This document shows, one piece after another, positions 11,690 to 21,873 of a stretch of 64,000 nucleotides of DNA (position 1 is the stretch's first letter; the number at the start of each line of letters is the position of its first letter). The stretch covers positions 41,167,771-41,231,770 of the forward strand of contig ML681990.1 in assembly GCA_007922195.1 (NCBI GenBank), in the 5' to 3' direction. The stretch is from Podocnemis expansa (Eukaryota; Chordata; Testudines; Podocnemididae). A model generated the notes under the pieces. That model did no database searches and had not been told where the DNA came from. It saw nothing but the letters and a program-made list of their open reading frames with translations. The position numbers and the translations under genes were made by a program.

Positions 11690-12790
11690 GAAGGATAGTT
11701 TCCAGTTTGGGGATTCCCCCATTCCTGCCAAGTGGAAGGACCGGCTGTGTGAGGAGTTAGTCAAGAGGAAGGCTGTTTTCTCTATGCATGAGTGGGATGT
11801 TGGGTGTGCTCAGGGTGTGGAACACCATATCCGAATGCAAGATGGTCGGCCTTTTCGAGAGAGATCAAGACGATTAGCCCCTGCAGATACTGAAGATGTG
11901 AGGCAGCACCTACAGGAACTGGCCCAAGCAGGTATTATTGTGGGAATCCAAAAGCCCTTACGGATCACCAGTTGTTGTAGTACGAAAGAAAAGTGGCAAG
12001 GTGCGCATGTATGTTGATTATCGCACCCTAAACAGGCAAAAAATTCCTGACCAATACACAATGCCCCGGGTGGACGATGCTTTGGATAGCCTGAATGGCA
12101 GTCGCTGGTTCTCTGTACTTGATCTCTGCAGTGGATACTATCAAGTACCCATGGCGCCAGAGGACCGGGAGAAGACAGCGTTCATCTGCCCCTTGAGATT
12201 TAATCATATGCCACAAGGAGTATCTGGGGCTCCAGCCACATTTCAGCGACTCATGGAACAGGTTGTAGGGGATATGCACCTGTTAGAGTGCCTGGTGTAT
12301 CTGGATGACATTGTGGTTTTTGGGCGCACTTTAGAAGAACATGAAACTTGGCTGTGCAAGGTCCTGGATCGGTTGGAAGAGGCTGGTCTCAAGTTATCCT
12401 TAGACAAGTGCATCTTCTGCCAGACATCTGCGATATGTAGGACACATTGTATCTGCAGATGGTATAGCAACAGACCCAGAGAAGGTAAAAGCAGTTACCA
12501 CCTGGCCAAGGCCTACAACTCTCAAGGAATTACAGTCATTTCTGGGATTCTGTGGCTATTATCGCAGGTTCATAAAGAATTATTCCCATATTGTGCATGC
12601 CCTCACAGAACTCACAAAGGGATACCCTCCCACAAATAAGAAAAAGGGCAGACCACCCCAGCATCAATATTTCAATGTGAGCACACCGTTCAGAAAGCGC
12701 TGGACTTCTCAATGTGAAGCAGCTTTCCATAACATCATTCAACAGCTGACTCAAGCACCTGTTTTGGTGTATGCTGACCCCACTCAGCCA
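11690..12790 (+). pseudogene. Reverse transcriptase domain of Gypsy pol
   Basis: The domain starts in the protease frame with the H-I-R-M-Q-D-G-R-P-F block (about 11820-11850). It shifts frame near 11945, where one extra G seems present in GTGGGAATCC. It then runs through KVRMYVDYRTLN, FSVLDLCSGYYQV, MPQGVSGAPATFQRLM and the catalytic YLDD box at 12298-12309, which is the metal-binding polymerase centre. A second shift near 12430 moves the connection region (GIATDPEKV, then FLGFCGYYRRFIKNYS) to another frame. All catalytic residues that I can see are intact, and only frame integrity is lost. It would copy element RNA into cDNA in cytoplasmic particles. Confidence 0.93.
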
Positions 12791-13222
12791 TATGAGCGGC
12801 ATGTTGATGCAAGCTACACTGGTTTAGGAGCTGTCCTTTATCAAGAGCGTGAAGGCAAACTTCAACCCGTAGCTTTTGCAAGTTGAGGCCTCACACCATC
12901 AGAGAGAAACTACCCTGCTCATCAAGTGGAGTTCCTGGCGTTAAAATGGGCTGCGACAGAGAGGTTTCATGATTACCTGTATGGAGCAAAGTTTATTGTA
13001 AAGACTGATAATAACATTCTGACATATATCAAGACAACAGCAAAATTATCTGTAGCAGGACATGGGTGGTTAGCGGCACTCTCTGCTTATGATTTCACCC
13101 TTCAGTATCGTCCGGGTCGAACAAACATAGATGCAGATGCCTTGTCTCATCAGCCTCACATTAAAGACTTGTCACCAAATAACTGGACGAATGTGGGTAC
13201 CCCTGAATTGAGAGCTTTATGA
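12791..13222 (+). pseudogene. RNase H domain of Gypsy pol
   Basis: HVDASYTGLGAVLYQ, with the first catalytic D codon at 12806-12808, is followed by EFLALKWA and VKTDNNILTYI, the three carboxylate blocks of a retroelement RNase H. It removes the RNA strand from RNA-DNA hybrids. TGA stops at 12884-12886 and 13220-13222 lie in the reading frame. At the first, other Gypsy elements have an Arg in the motif S-R-G-L-x-x-S-E-R-N-Y. Frame is otherwise continuous with the connection region and with integrase. Confidence 0.92.
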
Positions 13223-14150
13223 CAACGAGTATCTGTTGTGGAGGAACACTCCACGGCCAATGGGGAACGAGCAATTGACTGCTTGGGGGTGCCCCCACAA
13301 GCCATTCCCATAGCCTACTCAAGTTTTAGTAGAGTACAGGATCCTCAGTTGCCCAGACTAAAGGATCGGGAAGTGGAACATGCCCAGAGAGCTGATCCAC
13401 GAATGAGGGATGTCCTTTACGGATTGGAAAGGGGAAAGGATCCCAAGAGTATTCAACTGAGTCATCCAGAGGAGGTCCTTCTGCTGAAGGAATGGGATTG
13501 CTTATTGGTCCGAGGTGGGTGACTCTATCGAGAGAAGAAGCATTCCCCGAGACCTCACCCAAAGCAGTTGGTACTACCACAAAAGTATCAGCAAGGTGTA
13601 TTGGAGGCCTGCCATGATTGAATGGGTCACCTGGGAGTAGAACAATTAGAGGCCTTAGTTAAGGCACGATTCTATTGGCCCCGGATGGGGCGTGACATTG
13701 CCCACCATGTACACACTTGTACCCGATGCATCTGACGAAAGACTTTGCCTAAGAAGACAGCCCCTCTTGTCAATATCACAAGTTCAGCACCCATGGAGCT
13801 TGTCTGTCTGGACTTTCTGTCATTAGAGCCTGATCGCCAGGGTATGGCAAATATCCTGGTGGTAACCAACCATTTTACTCGTTATGCTCAGGCTTATCCC
13901 ACAAAAAAATCAAAAAGTTTCCACAGTTGCCAAGATCCTGTGGGACAAGTTCTTTGTTCACTATCGGTTGCCTGAAAGACTACACTCAGACCAGGGATGG
14001 GATTTCGAGAGTCGATTAATAAAAGAACTTTGCACAATCATGGGGATCAAAAAATCACACACCACCCCTTATCATCCACAAGGGAACCCACTGCCTGAAC
14101 GATTCAACCACACGCTGCTCAACATGATGGGAACCCTTTTCTTTTGGAGG
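13223..14150 (+). pseudogene. Integrase of Gypsy pol, C-terminus missing
   Basis: An N-terminal HHCC zinc-binding region (CHD..MGHLG near 13610-13630 and CTRC near 13721-13732) is followed by the DDE core: LDFLSLE with the first D near 13809-13815, LHSDQG near 13985-13996, and PERFNHT with the E codon at 14097-14099. TGA stops at 13520-13522, 13619-13621 and 13733-13735 lie in frame. A frameshift falls in the A7 run near 13902-13908. The protein ends only about 15 codons after the catalytic Glu, directly at the polypurine tract, so the DNA-binding C-terminal part has been deleted. Integrase normally joins element cDNA to host DNA. Confidence 0.92.
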
Positions 14151-14158
14151 GGGGAGAG
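14145..14158 (+). promoter_or_regulatory. Polypurine tract of Gypsy element
   Basis: A purine-only run ending GGAGGGGGGAGAG abuts the 3' LTR. It is the expected plus-strand primer that survives RNase H. Its retention shows that the integrase deletion stopped before it. Confidence 0.88.
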
Positions 14159-14922
14159 TGTAACCCCCCTGGGGTTTTAAGGAGCGTGGTCCCTTTAAAT
14201 CTTTGCCCTGTGAGAGAGGTTGTGGAGCTGAGGAGGGGGCTGGAGCTGCAGCCAGAGGCCTGGGAAGGAGAAAGAGAGAGAGGCCCTGCCAGAAGCCAGG
14301 GAAGACAGAGCGGCTGACCTGGGATGCCAGGCCAACACCCACAGAAGGACACTGTGCTGGGGAGAGTCACCCAAGGAGAGAGCAGTATCCGGTGACTGGC
14401 CATCTGGAGTTGTGGGGCCGTAAGTACAGCACCTGGGACTCAGGGGGGAAGTTGTAGTTAGTTAAGTGGGGAGGGTGTCACTCTGGGTTCGCAGAGAGCG
14501 GCAGAAGAGGCATCAGAGGATTTTCTTTTGTTGGGAAAGTGCTGGCGCCAAAGACTAGGGGTTGCTGGACTGAACTCTGGACTGGAACTGTGCTGGGACT
14601 CCTGAACTCATGGTGCAGAAGCAGAGCTCACTTCTGCCTCCAGCCTGCTCCATTGTTGGGCCTTGCAGGGCCCTGTGTTAGCTGTTACTCTGTGTTACTG
14701 TTGCCCCATCTCCCCTGTTGGTTTCCCCTTTGCGCCTCTGTAAATAAACCTTCCCCATTCCCATAATCCCTGCGCTATCCCAGTGTGTGTGTGGTCACTC
14801 TGGGGGTTTGGAACAGGTGCCCCTGGGGCAAAGGGGCTCTCCTTGCTGTGTTCCCGTGCACACCCTTTCTCTGGTCAGAGCTGCCTGCAAGGCAGACTCA
14901 ATCTGGCCACATGGGTGTTACA
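14159..14922 (+). repeat. 3' LTR of Gypsy element
   Basis: Begins TGTAACCCCCCTGGGG and ends GGGTGTTACA. Same layout as 8926-9691, with AATAAA at 14743-14748. Differences are scattered, mostly transitions, with one 2-bp indel in a GA run. Confidence 0.95.
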
Positions 14923-14926
14923 TGCA

Positions 14927-17900
14927 AAAAATACTTTACGCATCTAAGCTGCCTGAGTCCAGGTAGTCAGTTCCTGTTCATGGGCTGCTAAGCAGCTACA
15001 GGTTCTGCCCTGAAGCCAGGACTTCAGCATCTATCTCTGTAAGAAAGGAAGGGCTCAACAGACACCTTTCTCAGAATATTTCCCATTAACCAACTTAGGG
15101 GCTGTTGACCCGATGTGATGGCTTTTGTGTCTTGCTTTCTTGCTCCGTTCATTGTATAAGAGCCTAGATTCCGAACACAGGTTTTTGTTAATACAGGGAT
15201 TGTTCCTCTGTTTTTCTAGGTGCTTAAAAGTTAAGCACTATGATATTCAGCATTGCAACACCTTTGTGGATTCAGGACTTTGGGTTTACCATTACAAACA
15301 CACTGCTGTGAAAATGTTTGCTGGATTAAGGCTAAAACAAAGACAAGATGTTACAGGTGGGAGTAACACATCACGGGGCAGGTGAAGGGTGGGGAAAGCC
15401 AAGGAGCACATGGTCATATAGGCTAGCTATATTCATAATTCCTTGACTTCAATTGTTTATTATGTGTCCGAGAAAATACTAAATCTCACTGTGGAGCTAT
15501 AAAATATGGGGGGAACCCTCTACCTTCCCCTGCAAACTATGACTCTGTATAGAGTGGAGCAATAAGTATGTTGTGATTCAGCATAAGGAAAGGATTCTTC
15601 CCACACCACTAACACAGTAACCAGGCTTAGAACAGGGCAGCAGGTCAAGTCCTGACAACGGAATTTAATTGATCCTCCAAGAGCAGCACTTACTCTTTTT
15701 TTGTTGTTTTCATCAGCTCCCATTTTAGCCATGGCAGCTACCCTAGCACCCAAGTGATAGCACAAAGGGGATTTACCTTTTCCCTCCACTCCCAAACACA
15801 CAAAGTCTAGCTTTCCTTCACTTGCATCATTTCCTCACTTCTTCTAAATATAGCTAGGGCTTGTGGTAGAATATATAGACTTCAGCAAAATATTGGCAGG
15901 AACATGGTTAACCCTCTATGCAACAGAATGACCACATTACTATGGCCTGAGTACAGGGATGAGGCAGAGCTGAGCCAGCTGTAGAAAATTAATTAATTCC
16001 TCACTTTACCCCATAAGGGAGACTTGCTGGGAACAGTTTGGTTTGATTGTAGGTGTTGGGGGTGAGATACCTTTCTGATAGGGTTGGGCTGAAAAATCAA
16101 GCAACACTTTAGACTTTTGCTGTGGAATTCTTTGAAACAAGTTTTTCTTCAGTCCTTAGTTTTGGACTTTTTCTATGAGAGCTCTATTGTTTGTGGGTCT
16201 GTTTGTTAAAAGGACAGGACATTCTCCACAATTTTTGTAGCAGCTTAGCAGAGAACAAGTGGTTTTTAAACTCTGATGTTGTACAATTCTTTTCTTCTCA
16301 CAACAACTTGTCAAAGCAATTTTCTTGCTTCTATCTTATCCATTTTATGCCCATGGGACTTGGGTCTAGAAAGCAGGTAGAGAATTTCCATCAGAAGCTG
16401 CTTTTTCATAAGATTTCTTCAACTTCCTGGTTCTGGCTTGGGAAGAGAGATCACAAGAACAATCTTTCTTTTGAGAATTAAGATTGTTGCCAATTCTCAT
16501 GACCTTATGATAAGCCTTGGCAATGGGAGACTCTCTTTTTAAATAAGAAAGCTAAGAGTTCTTTAAATAAGAAAGCTATGTTTCAAAACCTCATGGTTAG
16601 CAAGAGAAGTGGGAAAATGTGAGTGGCCTGTAATAGGAAGTGTTAAAAACCAGAAGGCAAAGAGAATCCTCAAAATATATTAAGTCTTGAGGATTTATGA
16701 ATGAGTACCATGATTTTGGGTGACCACTTCATGTTTTTTGTGTGGTTGGGGTTGGCAATGGTGAGTTAAACATTGACACACTAGGGGTACGCAGTGGAAG
16801 CTGGGACTACCAAGCTGCTCAAAAGGGGAAAAAAGAAAAATTTACCAAACTTAAAAAAAAATGGATTTTTAGTTTAAACTTTTATAAAGATTCTGAGTGG
16901 CTCCCCTTTTAGCCATTACAGTTCCCCCATAACTAAAATGTAACTGAAATATATCTCATGATTGCACTTTGAACTTTTACTTGTATTAAGCTGATTTTAA
17001 AATGCTATGTCATCTCATGTGAATAGCACTTACAATCAGTCATCTTAAGAGTCTGCTCCCTTTTGTTCTCAGGCTTACAAATTAAAATGTCTAACTCAAA
17101 AGGGGGGAAGAAAGGAGAAGCTGTGACTCAGGGTAGACCAAAACTGCATCACTGGGAGTTTTTTTTAAAATATCTTTTCAGCCTACTGAACTCAAGAATT
17201 GTGTCTGCTTGCAGAAATATAATAAAGTTGTAAAATGTGCCCCAGATAGCCTAACTGTTGTGGATTGTTAAGGAACGTTCTTTGTCTCAGGAGAACATGT
17301 ATTCACCATGTGTTGAATGAGGCAGTTGGTGCATTGTTTATTAAATATATGAGTCACATAAACCCCACATGATTGAGCAGAGCAAAAGTTAGACTTTGCC
17401 TCTGAACAAAGCAACATTTCCATAGGTATCTTTCCTTTTGACAGCTTTTTGCTTTTCCAAAATAGCCTCATGTATATAAATATGATGGACCTTTCTGCTG
17501 ACTTCATTTGTGGTGGGGCATTCATTTTTCCCTTTCAATTAAAGTTCATAGGAACCATGCAAACCTCGCTATTAACTGGCAGAGACTTACTCCAAATGCA
17601 CAGATAATTTCATTCTTGTTTAGTTTCCTTGCTTGCAGTAATGTGTGCTCATTGCTCAGCCATTAGTATTTGCCAGTAAAACAGTGGGAAAGTTCAACCC
17701 TCTCCAGTGACTTTTTCCTCAATTAAAAAGCCAAAGCACACCCTGGAGCTCTGTGGCTGCTCATATTTGAGCTGCAGCTGTGACTACTCTGGCCTAAGGG
17801 TGGGGAGCAAAGCCCAGAGGATCAGAAATGTAACTGTTCTTTTAAGAAAGAGAATATATTATTGAAAAAATATGCATAGACCTGCCCTATCTAGATGTCT

Positions 17901-19260
17901 ATTTAAAAGTTTTTAAAACTGATCTACTTACATTTGTGAGGGTACAGCTGATCTTAGCACTTTTGCATGATCCTGGGAAACTTTTTTCTCACATCCCCAG
18001 AACTAATTGATGGTTGCTCACTACTTCCACATCACTGTACATAGGGCTGGTTTTAAAAATTGGTGGAGTGAGTTTATTTTTTGGGGGCTACACACCATTG
18101 AAAGTCATTCAGTTTCTCCAGTAGGTAGGGCATAAATTGGGATCTTCTAAGACCTGGGGTCTTGTCCTGGGTCTGCAGTGACTCTGAGCATCTCTTTCCA
18201 TCCACCTTTTTCTGTTTTACCAATTTAGCTTGTAAGTACCACAGAGCAGAAGGTGTCAGTCTCTTACTGACTGTCCCTGCACTGACTGCTTTCAGCTAAG
18301 TAGCACCAGGGGTTCCAAACTCAATGCAGGAAATATTAAAAATAATACAATAATGTGAGACTAAGAGGTGAAGAGGGATGAGTCTTTTGATTCCATCCCT
18401 ACCCCCAATCTTGTGCTGCACAAAAGAACCCATTTCAGCCTTTAATATTTGCTGATGTTGATTTACTGCTTCAAGTCTAATCTTTGCCAGAAAAGTGATG
18501 GGAACTTGGCTAGGGTTTTTAAATTAAAGGTTTAAGTTCTCCATCCCACTCTAGGTCCCTCAAATCAGAGGGAGTCCAACAGTGCAGATCTTTGTTACTC
18601 ATGGGAATCATTTAAGGCAGGGCCCCTAGAGAAAGCAAAACTAAACAACTGCAGAGCTACACTGCTTATGTCTCTAGGAGTGCAAAGGTGTGGTGGGAAG
18701 GCATCACAGGCAAGGCACAGTCACAGTCTACGTATTCGCAGGGCACAAGGTTTAGAGGAGTCAAGTGTGGATAGTAGATCAGGATCTCCAACTGGGAAAA
18801 GGAGAGGAGAGATGAAGGCAGGGTCAAAGCTTTGCTTCATCTCCATATTTACCACCAGAGCAGGCTTGATATAAGAGAAGGCCATAGTGGACCCAGCCAG
18901 TCAGGAAGTATAGCAGGGATCGGCCATACTCATAGTCAATTAGGCACCGATGGAGGCCTTATGTGGTACATACCAATGCAGTCCATGGCCTAAAGCCACC
19001 GTGACTCAAGACACACATTTTAAAAATGTAAAATTTTGCTTTAAGATTCACCTTAGCAATGTGCCCCTTGGAATCCACAGGACATTCACAGGCTCTTACT
19101 CCACTGACCCCAGACTTCAGGCTAATTTGGATGAGGCCTTTATTTTCCAGCCTCTCATGCAGCTTTCCCTCCCATCTCCTCTCCACACTTACATATACCA
19201 CCATCCATCACAATTTATTTTCATGCACTGGATCATCCTTCATAAACAGCAACTAATTGT
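14927..19260. other. Intergenic sequence, no gene recognised
   Basis: More than 4 kb with no protein motif, repeat end or RNA gene that I can name. Short open frames (under 120 codons) show no family similarity. The composition is AT-rich, with a few poly-A and poly-T runs (for example 16851-16861 and 17159-17166). Confidence 0.6.
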
Positions 19261-19269
19261 ATTACACAG

Positions 19270-19496
19270 AAAAAAAACAACAAGGAGTTGTGTGGCACTT
19301 TAAGACTAACAGATTTATTTTTTGCATGAGCTTTTGTGGGAGAAGATCCCACTTCCTCAGATGCTTCGAAGATGGGTGAACTTACAGAAAGGAATGAAAC
19401 TAAATGCAAGGGGGTGTAAAACATAGGATCAGGTCATACAGTAACAGCAAATCAGAGCAGTTGTTAGGTTCAAACCCTGGGAAGCCTGAAGTCAAA
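19270..19496 (-). repeat. PLE 3' tail, left arm
   Basis: Reverse complement of the right-arm tail 21605-21864 but lacking its last about 35 bases. It includes the hairpin core (GTGGGA stem) near 19339-19356 and the conserved GTTAGTCTTAAAGTGCCACAC segment near 19285-19306. It ends in a poly-A/AAC stretch next to the left target duplication. Confidence 0.9.
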
Positions 19497-19760
19497 TTAC
19501 CTTTTATAATGGGAAAAGAACCCATAGTCTTGATTAAGTCCTGCTTTCACAGAATTTAGCTTGCATATTAATTCGAGTTCAGCTGTTTCTCTTTGAACTC
19601 TTGATGTCCCAGGTACATCTCTAACGACAGTTGTTAACAAATCAGTCATCGAGTGATTAGGAAGATGGAAGTACTCAGCAACTGGTTTCTTTGTTCTTTG
19701 ATTTCTGATATCAGCTCTGTGCTCATTCAGCCTCTTACACAGCGATCTTCCTGTTTGTGA
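19497..19760 (-). pseudogene. PLE GIY-YIG C-terminal remnant, left arm
   Basis: The minus strand here reads KRLNEHRADIRNQ through LPNHSMTDLLTTV to GFFSHYKR and a stop at 19497-19499. This matches the last about 85 codons of the right-arm protein nearly residue for residue. The catalytic YIG half is absent because of the deletion that joins RT (DRRIT) to this part near 19755. The frame differs from RT by one register. Confidence 0.9.
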
Positions 19761-20658
19761 TGCGTCTATCCATGATTTGTACTGTAGTGTCAAGAAAGCA
19801 GATCTCCTGTGTGGAGTGTTCCAGGCTCAATTTGATGGTGTCGTGGAAATTATTGAAATCTCTGTGAAAATCTTCAAGAGCATCTCTCCCATGTGTCCAG
19901 ATGATAAAGATGTCATCAATGTAGCGAAGGTAAAGAAGAGGTGTTTTGGGATGAGACTTGAGGAAATGTTTTTCTAAGTCACCCATAAAGATGTTGGCAT
20001 ATTGTGAGGCCATGTGGGTGCCCATAGCAGTGCCACGGATTTGGAGATATAAATGATCCTCAAATCTGAAGTGGTTGTGGGTGAGTACAAAGTCGCAAAG
20101 TTCAGTCACAAGCTGTGCTGTGGCATCATCTGGGATGGTTCTTCTAATAGCTTGTAATCCATCCTTGTGTGGGATGTTGGTGTAAAGAGCTTCTGCATCC
20201 ATAGTGGCCAGAATGGTGTTTTCAGGAAGTTCTCCAATGGACTGTATTTTCCTCAGGAAGTTCATGGTGTCTGGAAGACAGCTGGGGATGTTGATAACAT
20301 AGGGTCTGAGGAGGGAGTCCACATAGCCAGATAGGCCGGCAGTAAGAATGCCAATGCCTGAGATGATGGGGTGTCCAGGGTTTCCTTTTTTATGGATTTT
20401 AGGTAGTAGATAGAACATCCCTGGCCGTGGTTCTGGTGGTGTTTCTGTCTCCATATGTTCTTGTGCTGTCTTAGGGAGTTTCTTGAGTAGGTGTTGTAAT
20501 TCCTTTTGGCATTCCTCAGTGGGGTCAGAGGAAAGTGCTCTGTAGAAGGTTGTGTTGGAGAGCTGTTTATAAGCCTCCTCGTCATAATCCAATTTATTCA
20601 TGATAACAACTGCACCTCCTTTGTCAGTACAAATCAGGGATAGACGCATCACCACCAC
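19735..20658 (-). pseudogene. PLE reverse transcriptase, left arm
   Basis: An open frame of about 300 codons on the minus strand holds most of a Penelope RT. It has a DKGGAVVIMNKLDY block near the N-end, PKIHKKGNPGHPI(I)SG, ATMDAEALYTNIPH, GTAMGTHMASQYANIFMG and the catalytic LRYIDDIF box (YIDD at 19912-19923), followed by FLDTTVQIMDRRIT. The true N-terminus is missing: the frame begins at the inversion point, and the ATG at 20658 lies in right-arm sequence. After DRRIT the frame jumps to the end of the GIY-YIG region, so the linker and endonuclease core are deleted. Catalytic residues appear intact. Expected role: target-primed copying of PLE RNA. Confidence 0.92.
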
Positions 20659-21604
20659 CCTATACCGAGAACCTACTGATCGGTATAGTTACCTACATCC
20701 TTCGAGCTTCCATCCTAAACACACCACACGATCCATTGTCTACAGCCAAGCCCTAAGATATAACCGCATCTGCTCTGATCCCTCAGACAGAGACAGACAT
20801 CTTGAGGATCTCTATCAAGCATTCTTGAAACTACAGTACCCACCTGGGGAAGTAAGAAAACAAATTGACAGAGCTAGACGGGTTCCCCGAAGTCATCTAC
20901 TACAGGAGAGACCCAAGAAAGAAAACAACAGAACACCACAGGAGAGACCCAAGAAAGAAAACAACAGAACACCAGTAGTCACCACATACAACACCCAAGT
21001 CAGACCTCTGCAACAGATCATTAAGGACCTTCAGCCTATTCTAAAAGATGATCCCTCTCTCTCTCAAGCATTAGGAGACAGACCTCTCCTTGCTTATAGG
21101 CAGCCCCCTAATCTTAAACAGATACTCACCAGCAACTACAGATCTAACAACAGAAACATTGAAGCAGGCACACACCCCTGCAAAAAACCACGCTGCCAAG
21201 TCTGCCCACATATCTACACAACAGACACCATCATAGGACCTAATCAAGCCTGTTACTCCATCAAAGGCTCATTTACCTGCGCATCTACTAATGTGGTCTA
21301 TGCCATCATGTGCAAGAAATGCCCCTACACCTTATATATTGGACAAACAGAACGATCGCTCCGTAAGAGACTGAATGAGCACAGAGCTGATATCAGAAAT
21401 CAAAGAACAGAGAAACCAGTTGCTGAGCACTTCCGTCTTCCTAATCACTCGATGACTGATTTGTTAACGACTGTCATTCGAGATGTAGCTGGGACATCAA
21501 GACTTCAAAGAGAAACAGCTGAACTCGAATTAATATGCAAGCTAAATTCTGTGAAAGCAGGACTTAATCGAGACTATGGGTTCTTTTCCCATTACAAAAG
21601 GTAA
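20628..21604 (+). pseudogene. PLE RT end plus GIY-YIG endonuclease, right arm
   Basis: Starts within RT at DRRITTTLYREPTDRY and continues uninterrupted to the natural stop at 21602-21604. The ATG at 20600 is in the opposite arm and is not a native start. After an arginine- and lysine-rich linker comes a Cys-rich motif CKKPRCQVC (21179-21205) and CKKC. The GIY-YIG nuclease fold follows: VVYAI as the GIY half, LYIG with YIG at 21335-21343, and LRKRLNEH with the expected catalytic Arg. This nuclease is thought to nick target DNA. The frame is intact, but RT is missing, so the arm alone is not autonomous. A 12-codon duplication lies at 20903-20974. Confidence 0.93.
20903..20974 (+). repeat. Perfect in-frame 36-bp tandem duplication
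   Basis: The unit at 20903-20938 is repeated without change at 20939-20974, doubling the linker peptide ERPKKENNRTPQ. The lack of differences suggests a recent event or a source-copy feature. It lies between RT and the GIY-YIG domain, where length is probably tolerated. Confidence 0.95.
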
Positions 21605-21864
21605 TTTGACTTCTGGTTTCCCAGGGTTTGAACCTGAAAACTGCTCTGATTTGCTGTTACTTTATGACCTGATCCTATGTTTTACACCCCCTTGCATTTA
21701 GTTTCATTCCTTTCTGTAAGTTCACCCATCTTCGAAGCATCTGAGGAAGTGGGATCTTCTCCCACAAAAGCTCATGCAAAAAATAAATCTGTTAGTCTTA
21801 AAGTGCCACACAACTCCTTGTTATTTTTTTACTGGACTAGACTAACACTGCTATCCCTTTTGAA
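21605..21864 (+). repeat. PLE 3' tail, right arm, source of dispersed SINE-like copies
   Basis: After the stop comes TTTGAACC..., then TTCATTCCTTTCTGTAAGTTCACC, the hairpin element (21741-21769), AAAATAAATCTGTTAGTCTTAAAG, and the terminus ACTGGACTAGACTAACACTGCTATCCC. The same tail, alone or inverted, recurs at 1564, 25717, 26222, 26673, 29524, 41171, 44058 and 63602. The commonest dispersed repeat in this window is therefore the PLE end rather than an independent tRNA-type SINE. Confidence 0.88.
21741..21769 (+). ncRNA. Hammerhead-ribozyme-like core in PLE tail (degenerate)
   Basis: CTGAGGA (21741-21747) matches the hammerhead box CUGANGA. A 6-bp stem GTGGGA/TCCCAC (21749-21754 with 21760-21765) then leads to AAAA (21766-21769). 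The copy at 63602-63750 retains GAAA at this place, the second hammerhead box. Penelope elements of many animals are known to carry hammerhead motifs. Against activity are one extra A between box and stem, the G-to-A change here, and no clear stem I or cleavage U-H. I regard it as a relic or a related fold. Confidence 0.4.
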
Positions 21865-21873
21865 ATTACACAG

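Larger units (their letters stand above)
8926..14922 (+). mobile_element. Ty3/Gypsy-type LTR retrotransposon with PNMA-like Gag
   Basis: A complete-length element in order: 5' LTR, primer-binding site, gag, protease, reverse transcriptase, RNase H, integrase, polypurine tract, 3' LTR. RT before integrase marks Ty3/Gypsy (Metaviridae) order. The flanks CGCA (8922-8925) and TGCA (14923-14926) differ by one C/T change and look like a 4-bp target duplication. By hand alignment the two LTRs differ at roughly 34 of about 765 positions, so the insertion is moderately old. Coding regions carry at least four frameshifts and six stops, and integrase is cut short before the polypurine tract, so this copy is inactive by itself. 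No envelope gene is present. Confidence 0.95.
19270..21864. mobile_element. Inverted Penelope-like element (PLE) dimer, single insertion
   Basis: Two PLE arms face outward from an inversion point near 20628-20640. The left arm (minus) carries RT, a short remnant of the GIY-YIG domain and the 3' tail, ending at 19270. The right arm (plus) carries the end of RT, linker, GIY-YIG endonuclease and the same 3' tail, ending at 21864. The exact repeat ATTACACAG, extended to ATTACACAGAAA if flanking As count, flanks the whole composite at 19261-19269 and 21865-21873. The inverted structure therefore integrated as one piece. Penelope elements are known for partial tandem or inverted copies and for an RT related to telomerase. 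Confidence 0.93.

Noticed and set aside
20600..21604. ATG at 20600 as native start of the endonuclease protein
   Set aside because: Bases before about 20628 belong to the opposite arm. The native frame enters from RT.
19270..21864. Two independent PLE insertions side by side
   Set aside because: One target duplication surrounds both arms and none is seen at the junction.
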